Below, piece after piece: positions 10,135 to 17,536 of a DNA stretch of 48,361 nt (its first letter is position 1; every line of letters starts with the position of its first letter). The stretch covers positions 1 through 48,361 of the forward strand of contig JAUVHO010000008.1 in the NCBI GenBank assembly GCA_030593295.1, read 5' to 3'. The notes under the pieces were generated by a model. That model had not been told where the DNA came from, did not search any database, and worked only from the letters and a program-made list of their open reading frames with translations. Both the position numbers and the translations under genes were made by a program. The stretch comes from Methanomassiliicoccales archaeon (GTDB lineage Archaea; Thermoplasmatota; Thermoplasmata; RBG-16-68-12; SOIM01).

Positions 10135-11169
10135 ATGAAGATACTGAAACATGACCGGAAGACAGGGGAGATCAAGCTCCTGATGCAGACGCCGGACGAC
10201 CTATGGCACGTGTACAACCTAGTGGAAGCTGGTGATCTGGCCTTCGCAACTTCTTTCCGGAGGGAAGAGCGGATAAGGGACAAGCTGAGGCCCGAGAGGA
10301 TGGGGAAGAAGAAGATGAGGATCGGCCTCCGGGTCGAAAAGGCCGAGTTCCACGAGTTCACTGACAGGCTGCGCATCCATGGGCTCATCGAACTTGCACC
10401 GCAGGACCTCGGAGAGCATCACACCTTCAATCTCAAGATCAGGGACACTCTGAGCATCGTCAAGGAATGGAAGGACCATCACATGACCCGTCTGAACGAC
10501 GCTGTCGAGGCTACCCACGAACCGGTGATAACCTTCGTTGCCATTGATGACGAGTCGGCGCTTCTTGCACAGCTTCACCATTACGGCATAGAGGAAATCG
10601 CCGAGATACGCTCATCTGGTATGGGGAAGATGTACCCCACAAAGGGAGGACGGGACGCCTACTTCGACGAGGTTCTAGCGAAGTTGAAGTCCATGGAACT
10701 GGGGGATGCCTTGATAGTCTTGGGGCCTGGCTTTGAAAAGGAAACGATGACGGATAGGATACGGGACAAACTTCCGGACCTCTCCCCCAAACTGAACATG
10801 TTCCCCACCAGCCATTCGGGCATGCTCGGGATACAGGAGGGACTAAAAGGCGGCATGACGTCAGAGATCCTGGAGAAATCCCGTGTGGGAATGGAGACCA
10901 TGCTTGTTGAACAACTTCTTTCAGAGATCTCGAAAGAGGGGAAGTACGCGTACGGCCCGGAAGAGGTCAAGAACGCAACTGGCCGGGGTGCGGTGGAGAC
11001 CCTCCTGGTGACCAACAAGATGATACGGAACAAGGAGATCGAGGCCGTTCTGAAGGATGTTGAGACCGCTCAGGGCAAGGTGGTCATCGTCAGTTCAGAA
11101 CACGAGGCAGGGCGAAAACTGACTTCTCTCGGGGGACTTGGCGCGCTGCTCAGGTACAAGATCCAGTGA
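10135..11169 (+). CDS. pelA: mRNA surveillance protein Pelota
   Basis: Archaeal Pelota/Dom34 homolog that works with aABCE1 and aEF1-alpha to rescue stalled ribosomes and probably takes on release-factor-like roles in archaea. The length (344 residues) is typical. The N-terminal Sm-like domain includes TPDDLWHVYNLVEAGD and RVEKAEFHEFTDRLRIHG. The central domain carries FVAIDDESALLAQLHHYG. The eRF1-like C-terminal domain ends GAVETLLVTNKMIR and VSSEHEAGRKLTSLGG. As expected for Pelota there is no GGQ motif, which separates it from aRF1. It is transcribed alone and converges with the DUF99 gene, whose stop lies 2 bases away. Confidence 0.96.
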   Translation: MKILKHDRKTGEIKLLMQTPDDLWHVYNLVEAGDLAFATSFRREERIRDKLRPERMGKKKMRIGLRVEKAEFHEFTDRLRIHGLIELAPQDLGEHHTFNLKIRDTLSIVKEWKDHHMTRLNDAVEATHEPVITFVAIDDESALLAQLHHYGIEEIAEIRSSGMGKMYPTKGGRDAYFDEVLAKLKSMELGDALIVLGPGFEKETMTDRIRDKLPDLSPKLNMFPTSHSGMLGIQEGLKGGMTSEILEKSRVGMETMLVEQLLSEISKEGKYAYGPEEVKNATGRGAVETLLVTNKMIRNKEIEAVLKDVETAQGKVVIVSSEHEAGRKLTSLGGLGALLRYKIQ

Positions 11170-11170
11170 C

Positions 11171-11743
11171 CTAGGCCCTTCCGTGCGATTCCCCGGTCTT
11201 CATTGCTGTTGCGATGAGGTGCGCCATTCTGACGGGTTCGGGCAGTGCTCCGAGGACGGTTGATTTGGCGATTATACCTTTGATTATATCGAGGTCTTCT
11301 CCGACGACCTGAACATACAACGGCTTGTGCTCGGTCTCCACTTCGTGCAGTTCCGTCTTGGAGATCAACTCGAATCTTCTCTCCCAGTCCTCAAACTTCG
11401 CCTTCAGAGCTGTCTTCATTGACTCTAGGTCGGGTTTATCCCGTGTAACTGTGACTATCGGGGTATGCAAATCGGAATTCAGGGCTTCGATGTCGATGAT
11501 GTTGAATCCCCCCAAAGCGATCCCGTCGATGAATATCGCTGCCAGGTTCTCACCGTATCTGGATCCTCCGACCATCTCCGCAAGGCGTTCGGTCGCATCT
11601 GTGCCATCGACCTCGACCGTCGTCTTGAGGACCCCTTCCAGGTAGTTGGGGAGCCTGACGACCGCACCCACGACAACCACCTCTTGCTCGTCAAAACTGA
11701 ACGCAGAATCGTCTAAACCCAATACCCTCAGATGAGGTTTCAT
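11171..11743 (-). CDS. DUF99 family protein
   Basis: Archaeal conserved protein of the DUF99/UPF0215 family (190 residues). It starts MKPHLRVLGLDDSAFSF and contains the family block IFIDGIALGGFNIID. DUF99 proteins share the RNase H-like fold of endonuclease V but their activity is unknown; acidic residues Asp11/Asp12 and the IFIDGI aspartate sit where that fold places metal ligands. It begins one base after the pth2 stop, so it is the last gene of a minus-strand run trmO-DUF1616-pth2-DUF99. Confidence 0.88.
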   Translation of the reverse strand: MKPHLRVLGLDDSAFSFDEQEVVVVGAVVRLPNYLEGVLKTTVEVDGTDATERLAEMVGGSRYGENLAAIFIDGIALGGFNIIDIEALNSDLHTPIVTVTRDKPDLESMKTALKAKFEDWERRFELISKTELHEVETEHKPLYVQVVGEDLDIIKGIIAKSTVLGALPEPVRMAHLIATAMKTGESHGRA

Positions 11744-11744
11744 C

Positions 11745-12098
11745 CTACCACAGTTTAAGGTTCCTGGTCACCTGATCGATGACCGAGTTGGGAGCCGGAC
11801 CCAAGCCCAGACAGGTGGTCGTTCCCGGAGAGAGTTCGGTCAGTCCAGCATCGTCTATCATGGCGGCGGAGATGTTCAGCTTCTCGGCCTCCTCTTGCAG
11901 TTCTTTCAGCATTTCAACGTCGTCCGCCTTGACAACCACTTTCTTCTGCCCCTCGTTGTACCACGACCTGAACCATTTCGCGTTGGACGCCTTGCAGTTC
12001 ATGGAGGATATGACGGATGCGTGGGCCACTTGGACGGCCATCTTCCCCTTGGACATTTCAAGGTCATGTCTTACTGCTACGACCAGTTTGTACTCCAT
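11745..12098 (-). CDS. pth2: Peptidyl-tRNA hydrolase, Pth2 type
   Basis: Releases tRNA from prematurely dropped peptidyl-tRNA. 117 residues, standard for the archaeal/eukaryotic Pth2 family. It shows the family blocks KLVVAVRHDLEMSKGKMAVQ, AHASV, KKVVVKADD and the C-terminal GLTELSPGTTTCLGLGPAP, which includes the conserved TxxPG-like and GPxP positions. It lies 9 bases downstream of the DUF1616 gene and one base ahead of DUF99. Confidence 0.97.
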   Translation of the reverse strand: MEYKLVVAVRHDLEMSKGKMAVQVAHASVISSMNCKASNAKWFRSWYNEGQKKVVVKADDVEMLKELQEEAEKLNISAAMIDDAGLTELSPGTTTCLGLGPAPNSVIDQVTRNLKLW

Positions 12099-12107
12099 AC
12101 GATAACC

Positions 12108-12695
12108 TCAGTACAGCTCCGATGCCCTCTTCTCCTCCATGATGCTGAGCTCCTCGTCCACCTTCTCCAGCTTCTTCTGGAGCTTCACCGCTAGCTTCTC
12201 TGACCTCTTTCTCATGTCCCCTGTCTGGTTCCTGGACCTGCGCTCGTAGTCCTTTATCCGCTTTCTGAGGCTCTCCCTTTCCTCGGAAAGTTCCCTGAAC
12301 GCCATCACCGTTCCTTTCTCCTCCTTCAGGTCCACTATGACGGACTGGGGATCTCTCCTGGGAAACCGCATCAAAGACCTGTGCACCTTACCCAGTACGG
12401 GATATGCGCCCCGGTACCATCCAGCGATGAAGAAGAACACGGTCAAGAAGATCATGATCGGCCAGATGAGCTCAGCCCTGAAGTACCCCTTTCCGGTGTC
12501 AGGATCTCTGCCGAAGGCGTTGAGGACGAAGCCCACGAGAATGACGATGACGACGCTCATGACAATGCCCATGATCAACCTGTAGAGCATGTCGTAGTCC
12601 TTGTCCAACTCACCCTTTCTCGGATAGAGGGCGTTCACAAGGAAGAACCCTGGCAAGAAGAACACCGCTACCATTACCGTGAGGATGTCAATCAT
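12108..12695 (-). CDS. DUF1616-like membrane protein with C-terminal coiled coil
   Basis: Membrane protein of ~195 residues. Three hydrophobic helices are visible (ILTVMVAVFFLPGFFLVNAL; IMGIVMSVVIVILVGFVLNA; LIWPIMIFLTVFFFIAGW). The loop LNAFGRDPDTGKG lies between the second and third. A long charged coiled coil, rich in Arg, Lys and Glu, follows from about residue 130. The first helix and PGFFLVNALYPRKGELD resemble DUF1616 proteins, whose function is unknown. The frame could open at 12752, but a TATA element (12715-12728) lies inside that extension, so the ATG at 12695 is preferred. Its short leader fits the leaderless style of this genome. Confidence 0.8.
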   Translation of the reverse strand: MIDILTVMVAVFFLPGFFLVNALYPRKGELDKDYDMLYRLIMGIVMSVVIVILVGFVLNAFGRDPDTGKGYFRAELIWPIMIFLTVFFFIAGWYRGAYPVLGKVHRSLMRFPRRDPQSVIVDLKEEKGTVMAFRELSEERESLRKRIKDYERRSRNQTGDMRKRSEKLAVKLQKKLEKVDEELSIMEEKRASELY

Positions 12696-12714
12696 CGGAC
12701 GAAAGATTGCTCTT

Positions 12715-12728
12715 GGATATTTAACTTT
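12715..12728 (-). promoter_or_regulatory. TATA element deciding the start of the DUF1616 gene
   Basis: AAAGTTAAATATCC on the minus strand, 20-33 bases upstream of the ATG at 12695. Transcription from it would begin near that ATG, excluding the longer reading from 12752. It lies over the 3' end of the trmO gene (stop 12733). Confidence 0.6.
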
Positions 12729-12732
12729 TAGG

Positions 12733-13176
12733 TTATGGATCCTTGTCCCCATACAGCGTTCTCATCCATTCCGGGATTCTTAGATCCGTTATATCCAGGT
12801 ACTTCGGAGTGAGGGGTTTGATGTCCAGGACGGGAGTGCCGTTGTAGAAGTCTAGATCTGATACCTTGAGCGTCGTACCATCTCTCGATAGGAGCTTGAC
12901 GACCGTAACACCAATGGGGTTGGGCCTGTGCGGCGTCCTCGTGGCGAACACCCCAACTTCCGGCAGGTCCTTCTTTCCCCTGGGGTGTACCCTTGGTGCG
13001 TAGCCCTCGACCTCATGCAGCCATCCGATGACAACCATGTGCGAGAAATCCTCTACGCCGTCCAGGAGAGGTTCGAACTCCTCCTTCAGGACGACCTCTG
13101 ACTCGATGCCCCTCCATGAATCTACCTTTCCATCTCCCACATCATTCCGAACATGACCTATTGGCTCGATGACAAT
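12733..13176 (-). CDS. trmO: tRNA (t6A37) N6-methyltransferase TrmO-like, start codon non-canonical
   Basis: SAM-dependent TrmO/TsaA family enzyme (VirR/YaeB), which methylates N6 of t6A37 in tRNA. Family blocks include FSHMVVIGWLHE, RVHPRGKKDLPEVGVFATRT and PHRPNPIGVTVVKLL, and the C-terminal LDIKPLTPKYL. The expected N-terminus IEPIGHVRND is encoded in frame at 13140-13170, upstream of the first usual start (GTG 13140). Between an in-frame TGA near 13229 and that GTG there is no ATG, GTG or TTG. Candidates are ATT at 13176 or ACG at 13194/13191 behind GGAGGT; the coordinate given uses ATT. It neighbours tRNA and translation genes. Confidence 0.85.
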   Translation of the reverse strand: MVIEPIGHVRNDVGDGKVDSWRGIESEVVLKEEFEPLLDGVEDFSHMVVIGWLHEVEGYAPRVHPRGKKDLPEVGVFATRTPHRPNPIGVTVVKLLSRDGTTLKVSDLDFYNGTPVLDIKPLTPKYLDITDLRIPEWMRTLYGDKDP

Positions 13177-13230
13177 GGCACCGTTCGACGTCGTCTCAAC
13201 CTCCTTACCAGCAGATTCCCTTCATCCTCC

Positions 13231-13240
13231 TAAAGGTTTG
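13231..13240 (-). promoter_or_regulatory. Possible TATA element for trmO
   Basis: CAAACCTTTA on the minus strand, about 55-65 bases before the conserved N-terminal codons of trmO. A GGAGGT motif (about 13198-13203) lies between it and those codons. Confidence 0.35.
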
Positions 13241-13250
13241 GTAGAAGCAA

Positions 13251-13260
13251 GTGTAAAATA
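13251..13260 (+). promoter_or_regulatory. TATA element for the AOR gene
   Basis: GTGTAAAATA, 30 bases before the ATG at 13290, which predicts a nearly leaderless transcript. Confidence 0.45.
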
Positions 13261-13289
13261 CAAATCAGGCTATCACGACTTCGAGAGAA

Positions 13290-15077
13290 ATGTACGGACA
13301 TTGGGGCAGACTTCTGAGGATAGACCTGACGAATTCTGAGGTCCATACCGAAGGGATCGACGAGAACATCATTGCATCTTACATGGGCGCGAAAGGGATC
13401 GGTGCCTATTACTTCTGCAAGGAATCCAAGCAGGGCGCGGACCCGCTATCCCCCGAGAACATTCTGATACTCTCCACTGGCCCTTTCCAGGGGACCGACA
13501 TTCCCAGTACGGGCAGGTTCGCGGCCATGACCAAGTCGCCTTTATCGGGTATATTCCTGGATTCTTACTGCGGGGGACAGTTCGCCCACGCCTTCAAGCG
13601 CTGCGGGTACGATCTGGTGATAATCGAAGGAAAGGCGGAGAAGCCATCCTACGTCTCCATCAAGGACGATGACGTCCACATAATGGACGCCTCCGATCTG
13701 TGGGGGAAGACCACCAACGAGGCCGAGGACATGCTCAGGGAACGTGAAGGCCCCAAGGTGAGGGTCGTGTCTGCTGGTCCGGCCGGCGAGAACCTGGTGA
13801 AGATTGCATGCCTCATCAGCGATTACCGGAGAAGCGCTGGACGCGGCGGCGCTGGTGCGGTCTTCGGCTCAAAGAACCTGAAAGCGGTCTGTGCCGAAGG
13901 CTCCAAGAAGGTCCCTATTGCAGATCAGACATCTCTCAAGGATGTTATCGCCAGGTTCGCCGAGAACGTCAGAAAGGACCGGGATGGTTGGGATTTCTAC
14001 GACTACGGTACGGCTGGAATATTGGAGACCGCCAGCGAGAAGGACAGGTTACCCACCAGGAACTATCAGCAGGCGGAGTTCGAAGGGGCCAAGGACATTG
14101 GCGCTGAGGCTATCCACGACAAGTACGACGTGAACATGGTTCCTTGCTGTGTATGTATGATCAAATGCCAGGGGAATCTTGCCGATGGAAGGGAGAAGCC
14201 GGAATACGAGACGCTGGCGATGCTCGGCTCCAACTGCGGCATACGGGACCTGGAACACATCATTGAAGGCAACATCCTATGCAATCAGCTGGGCCTGGAC
14301 ACCATCTCGACCGGAGGGGTGATAGGATTCGCCACCGAATGCTCCCAGAAAGGTCTCATAGACGAGAAGCTGGAGTTCGGAAACGGGGAGCAGCTGCTGG
14401 GACTCATCCGAAAGATCGCACAAAGGGAGGGAATCGGGGACGTTCTCGCCGAGGGAACGCGAGGTGCGGCTGAGAGGATAGGCAAAGGTTCCGAGAAGCT
14501 CGCTGTACACGTCAAAGGTCTGGAAATACCTGCATGGGATCCCCGCGGTAAGTTGGGTCACGGTCTGGCCTACATGACGGCGGATATCGGTGGTTCGCAT
14601 CTCAGGGAGATGTACGGTTCCAAGAAGATACCAAACACATCTGCACTGGAGATCGTGGACGACCTGGCTGCCAGCCAGGACATGAATGTCATGCGGGATA
14701 ACCTGATAGTCTGCACCTTCGCACTTGGGACGTTTGATGAGGACCTGAGAAGACAGGCATACAAAGCGGTCACCGGAAGGCAGTTCACTGCATTGATGGA
14801 GACCGAGATCGGAAACCGGGTATGGACCTTGACAAGGCTGTACAACTTGCGTGAGGGTATTAGCAGAGAGGACGATCGTCCATCCTACCGACACAGGTTC
14901 GATCCTTTGCCTTCGGGCGTCGCGGAAGGTTGTACCTCGTTCGAATCCGAGGAGGACATGGAAGCATCCCTGGACGCGTACTACAGGTTCAGGGGCTGGG
15001 ACATGGAAGGTGTTCCCACGAGAGAGACCGTCACCGGTCTGGGGCTAAGCTGGTTCCAGGATGCAAAAGTAGATTAA
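13290..15077 (+). CDS. aor: Aldehyde:ferredoxin oxidoreductase family, tungstopterin enzyme
   Basis: Cytoplasmic oxygen-sensitive enzyme of the AOR family (595 residues) that oxidises aldehydes to acids with ferredoxin. The N-terminal domain begins MYGHWGRLLRIDLTNSEV with FMGAKG-like ASYMGAKGIGAYYF, and the bis-pterin binding block GRGGAGAVFGSKNLKAV is intact. The [4Fe-4S] ligands C286, C289 and C293 (CCVCMIKC) and C475 (LIVCTFALG) match the AOR pattern and spacing. Substrate cannot be assigned; AOR, FOR, GOR and WOR subfamilies look alike at this level. It stands alone downstream of its own promoter, with a CDF transporter 25 bases after it. Confidence 0.93.
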   Translation: MYGHWGRLLRIDLTNSEVHTEGIDENIIASYMGAKGIGAYYFCKESKQGADPLSPENILILSTGPFQGTDIPSTGRFAAMTKSPLSGIFLDSYCGGQFAHAFKRCGYDLVIIEGKAEKPSYVSIKDDDVHIMDASDLWGKTTNEAEDMLREREGPKVRVVSAGPAGENLVKIACLISDYRRSAGRGGAGAVFGSKNLKAVCAEGSKKVPIADQTSLKDVIARFAENVRKDRDGWDFYDYGTAGILETASEKDRLPTRNYQQAEFEGAKDIGAEAIHDKYDVNMVPCCVCMIKCQGNLADGREKPEYETLAMLGSNCGIRDLEHIIEGNILCNQLGLDTISTGGVIGFATECSQKGLIDEKLEFGNGEQLLGLIRKIAQREGIGDVLAEGTRGAAERIGKGSEKLAVHVKGLEIPAWDPRGKLGHGLAYMTADIGGSHLREMYGSKKIPNTSALEIVDDLAASQDMNVMRDNLIVCTFALGTFDEDLRRQAYKAVTGRQFTALMETEIGNRVWTLTRLYNLREGISREDDRPSYRHRFDPLPSGVAEGCTSFESEEDMEASLDAYYRFRGWDMEGVPTRETVTGLGLSWFQDAKVD

Positions 15078-15102
15078 TCCGTCCTGTCTTGGTAGGATTT
15101 CA

Positions 15103-15999
15103 ATGGCAGAGAACAAGAACACTGGAGGAGTCTTCAGCAAATTGAAGATTGCCATAATTCTAACTCTTGTGATTCTCTTCGTAGAGATAATCGGCGCGTT
15201 CATTTCCGGCAGTCTTGCCCTGTTCAGTGATGCCGGCCACGTCTTCATGGACGTTACCGCTCTGGTCCTGTCGTTCGGCGCCCTGAGCATGGCCATGCGC
15301 CCCTCCACCCACGATGCCACTTTCGGTCATCACCGCGTCGAGATCATCGTTGCCCTTGTCAACGCCGTCGCCCTCTTCTTCCTTTCACTCTTCATCCTCT
15401 ACAACGCGTACCTTCGATTCGCCAGCCCGCCTGAAGTGAAGTCGATGGAGATGTTGATCGTTGCCCTGATCGGGTTCTCAGTGAATCTGTACGTTGCATG
15501 GAATCTTCATGGGTACCACGACCTGAACGTCAGGTCGGCCTATCTTCACGTCTTTGGGGACCTCATTGCGTCCGTGGCCGTAATAATCGGAGCGGTGGCC
15601 ATAGCGCTCACAGGGCAGTTCTGGGTGGACCCCGCGGCAAGCGTCATTATCGCTGGCATAATACTCTCCAGGTGTCTCAGGTTGATGAAGGAGTCAGGCG
15701 ACATCTTACTGGAGAAGACCCCCAAACACATCAATCTGGACGACCTCAAGTCCGAGATTCTGAATGTGGAGGGTGTGGATGATGTTCACGATCTTCATGT
15801 CTGGAGCATATGCTCTAACGTTCACGCGATCACATGCCACATAGTCGTCAAGCCAGAGCGCCTGCAGGAATCCTCCGACCTCATCAGGAAGATGAACACG
15901 CTCGTCTCAGAACGCTACCAGATCGGGCATGCCACTTTTCAGGTCGAGTGCGAGGTCTGTGACGAAACATGCGAACTCCCCCACATCGAAGGTCATTAG
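15103..15999 (+). CDS. Cation diffusion facilitator (CDF) metal transporter
   Basis: Inner-membrane divalent metal:proton antiporter, CzcD/ZitB-like (298 residues). About six transmembrane helices are visible. The paired zinc-site motifs are SDAGHVFMDV in the second helix and YLHVFGDLIAS in the fifth. A cytoplasmic ferredoxin-like domain follows (DVHDLHVWSICSNVHAITCHI), and the protein ends CEVCDETCELPH, a Cys-rich tail that may bind metal. It lies 25 bases downstream of the AOR gene, probably co-transcribed. Zinc is the likeliest ion by motif (HxxxD), but this is inference. Confidence 0.94.
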   Translation: MAENKNTGGVFSKLKIAIILTLVILFVEIIGAFISGSLALFSDAGHVFMDVTALVLSFGALSMAMRPSTHDATFGHHRVEIIVALVNAVALFFLSLFILYNAYLRFASPPEVKSMEMLIVALIGFSVNLYVAWNLHGYHDLNVRSAYLHVFGDLIASVAVIIGAVAIALTGQFWVDPAASVIIAGIILSRCLRLMKESGDILLEKTPKHINLDDLKSEILNVEGVDDVHDLHVWSICSNVHAITCHIVVKPERLQESSDLIRKMNTLVSERYQIGHATFQVECEVCDETCELPHIEGH

Positions 16000-16038
16000 T
16001 TCGGAAAATTGCATATCCTCGGTGACCCATTCCTGTTC

Positions 16039-16386
16039 GTGGTGGATGAAGACACCTTGATTGCGGATCTGAAGAAATCCGTTTCGGAGTTCGTGAATGA
16101 GAGGGACTGGGAGAAGTTCCACAACCCGAAGGACCTTGCCATCTCGCTGTCAATAGAGAGCGGGGAGCTTCTGGAACTGTTCCAATGGAAGAACCAGGAA
16201 GACATTGACATCCAGAAAGATGGAGTTGCGGACAAGATCAAGGAAGAGCTGGCCGACGTAGTGATCTATGCTCTGAGCCTTGCCAATGCGACGAACATTG
16301 ACATATCTGAAGCCGTCCTGGGGAAGATCAAGAAGAACGAAGACAAATACCCGGTCAACGAATGGAAAGGAAAGGCCTGGCTGTAG
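16039..16386 (+). CDS. MazG-like nucleotide pyrophosphohydrolase
   Basis: All-alpha NTP pyrophosphohydrolase of the MazG/dCTPP (RS21-C6) type that removes pyrophosphate from non-canonical or surplus dNTPs. The core shows FVNERDWEKFHNPKDLAISL, SIESGELLELFQW and KEELADVVIYALSLAN; the ExxE (SGELLE) and EExxD (EELAD) metal motifs are intact. About 115 residues, typical of the single-domain form. No ATG is available: homologs start just before the helix DLKKSVSEF, so GTG 16039 or 16042 is preferred to TTG 16009. It follows the CDF gene by ~40 bases. Confidence 0.88.
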   Translation: MVDEDTLIADLKKSVSEFVNERDWEKFHNPKDLAISLSIESGELLELFQWKNQEDIDIQKDGVADKIKEELADVVIYALSLANATNIDISEAVLGKIKKNEDKYPVNEWKGKAWL

Positions 16387-16418
16387 TCAACACTCATCAA
16401 AAGGAAAACGGGTCCCTA

Positions 16419-17171
16419 TCACTCATCAGGAAAGCATTCTCTCTTGAGTTTTTCATATGCAAGGTCAGACAGCGTCTTGAGGTTCTCGATATCTTCTATG
16501 TTGTATCTCTCTAGGATGTCAAGGGCGTTCTCATCGCCTCTAAGATGCTTCTTCCAGAGAATGACGGCGTCGTATCCGCTCAGACCGTCGGTCTCTTCGC
16601 TCCTGGCAATGCCCACCTGCTTTTCGATGCCCTTCAGTCCCCCGCGGTATCCAAGCCTCCTCAGGGGGTACATTATGTCAATGTGTATCTGGTGCAGTCT
16701 CAGATCGGGAAAGGCGGACTTGATGAACGGGATGTCGAATCTCGCTCCGTTGTAGGTAATGATGCTCTTGAACTTCCTAATCTCGCTGGGGAACTGGCGG
16801 AGGTTCCTTCCCCTGGTGAACACCTTCGATTCCTTCCCATCGTAAACGCCGATCATGGTGATGTAATGCCTCTCGCTACTCAATCCAGTGGTCTCTATGT
16901 CGAGGAACGCGACCGAATCCTTGAACTCCTTGTATGCCCTCCACAACTCCCTCCGTGGGATCTTGTCAACGAAGTAGTGGTGGTTCTTCTTGTCCAGGTG
17001 CTTCTTGGACTCCTTGACGTAGCTCCGGACGAACTGCTTGGTGCGTCCTTGAAAGGGAACGGTATCCTCATTGTCCAAGAAATCGTCCCAGCTGATGATC
17101 CCCTCATCCCACAACCTCCTCTCGGTCTGGTCGCCTATGCCAGGTATGTGGACGAAGGTGTTCTTCAACAT
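16419..17171 (-). CDS. RNase H-fold 3'-5' exonuclease-like protein with N-terminal HhH
   Basis: 250 residues. The N-terminal ~60 residues carry a helix-hairpin-helix-like motif (VHIPGIGDQTERRLWDEG). The C-terminal domain is a DEDD-type RNase H fold of the YprB class: motif I FLDIETTGL with Asp and Glu, motif II ITYNGARFDIPFI, and motif III RYNIEDIENL. All expected metal-binding acidic residues are present, so it should be an active nuclease. Substrate is unknown; an HhH suggests structured DNA or RNA. The ATG at 17171 lies about 35 bases downstream of a TATA element. Confidence 0.88.
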   Translation of the reverse strand: MLKNTFVHIPGIGDQTERRLWDEGIISWDDFLDNEDTVPFQGRTKQFVRSYVKESKKHLDKKNHHYFVDKIPRRELWRAYKEFKDSVAFLDIETTGLSSERHYITMIGVYDGKESKVFTRGRNLRQFPSEIRKFKSIITYNGARFDIPFIKSAFPDLRLHQIHIDIMYPLRRLGYRGGLKGIEKQVGIARSEETDGLSGYDAVILWKKHLRGDENALDILERYNIEDIENLKTLSDLAYEKLKRECFPDE

Positions 17172-17203
17172 TGATTACCAGCGGTACTGATAATCTCTCT
17201 AGG

Positions 17204-17214
17204 CTTACTTAACC
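17204..17214 (-). promoter_or_regulatory. TATA element for the RNase H-fold gene
   Basis: GGTTAAGTAAG on the minus strand, 33-43 bases upstream of the ATG at 17171. Confidence 0.5.
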
Positions 17215-17283
17215 GTTTTCTGTCGTGGTAGACAATATCACACTGCCGGAATGTTCTCATTGGAATGAACTGGTGTCCGATTG

Positions 17284-17457
17284 ATGACAAGTTGCAAGCT
17301 TTGTGGAGAGAAGATAACTAAGAACTCCGAATTCATACTAGAAGGTAAGTTTCCAGGCCTGGTAAAAAGGTATTTCAACTGGGATTTCTACGGAATGGAC
17401 TACTATGGGGATTGTTATCACAGAAGATGCTACATTAATCTCATCGGAGGTCGGTAG
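17284..17457 (+). CDS. Small Cys-containing protein, possible zinc ribbon
   Basis: 57-residue reading frame starting MTSCKLCGEKITKNSEF, with C4-x2-C7 near the start and C44 and C49 near the end (YGDCYHRRCYI). Two Cys pairs with an adjacent His in an otherwise aromatic, basic small protein suggest a treble-clef or zinc-ribbon fold. A LIM-like or HNH-associated reading is possible. It fills the otherwise unexplained spacer 17172-17536. Evidence is the Cys arrangement and coding-like composition; there is no clear Shine-Dalgarno and no family is recognised. Confidence 0.55.
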   Translation: MTSCKLCGEKITKNSEFILEGKFPGLVKRYFNWDFYGMDYYGDCYHRRCYINLIGGR

Positions 17458-17536
17458 TCTCGACCACCCGCCTGAGGCGCTTCCACTCCACTGATTCGGA
17501 AGAAAAACCATAATACTGCATGCTGATTCACTGACG

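Noticed and set aside
14277-14894. 205-codon minus-strand frame inside the AOR gene
   Set aside because: AOR coding with intact Cys ligands occupies the plus strand; the frame is a shadow of codon bias.
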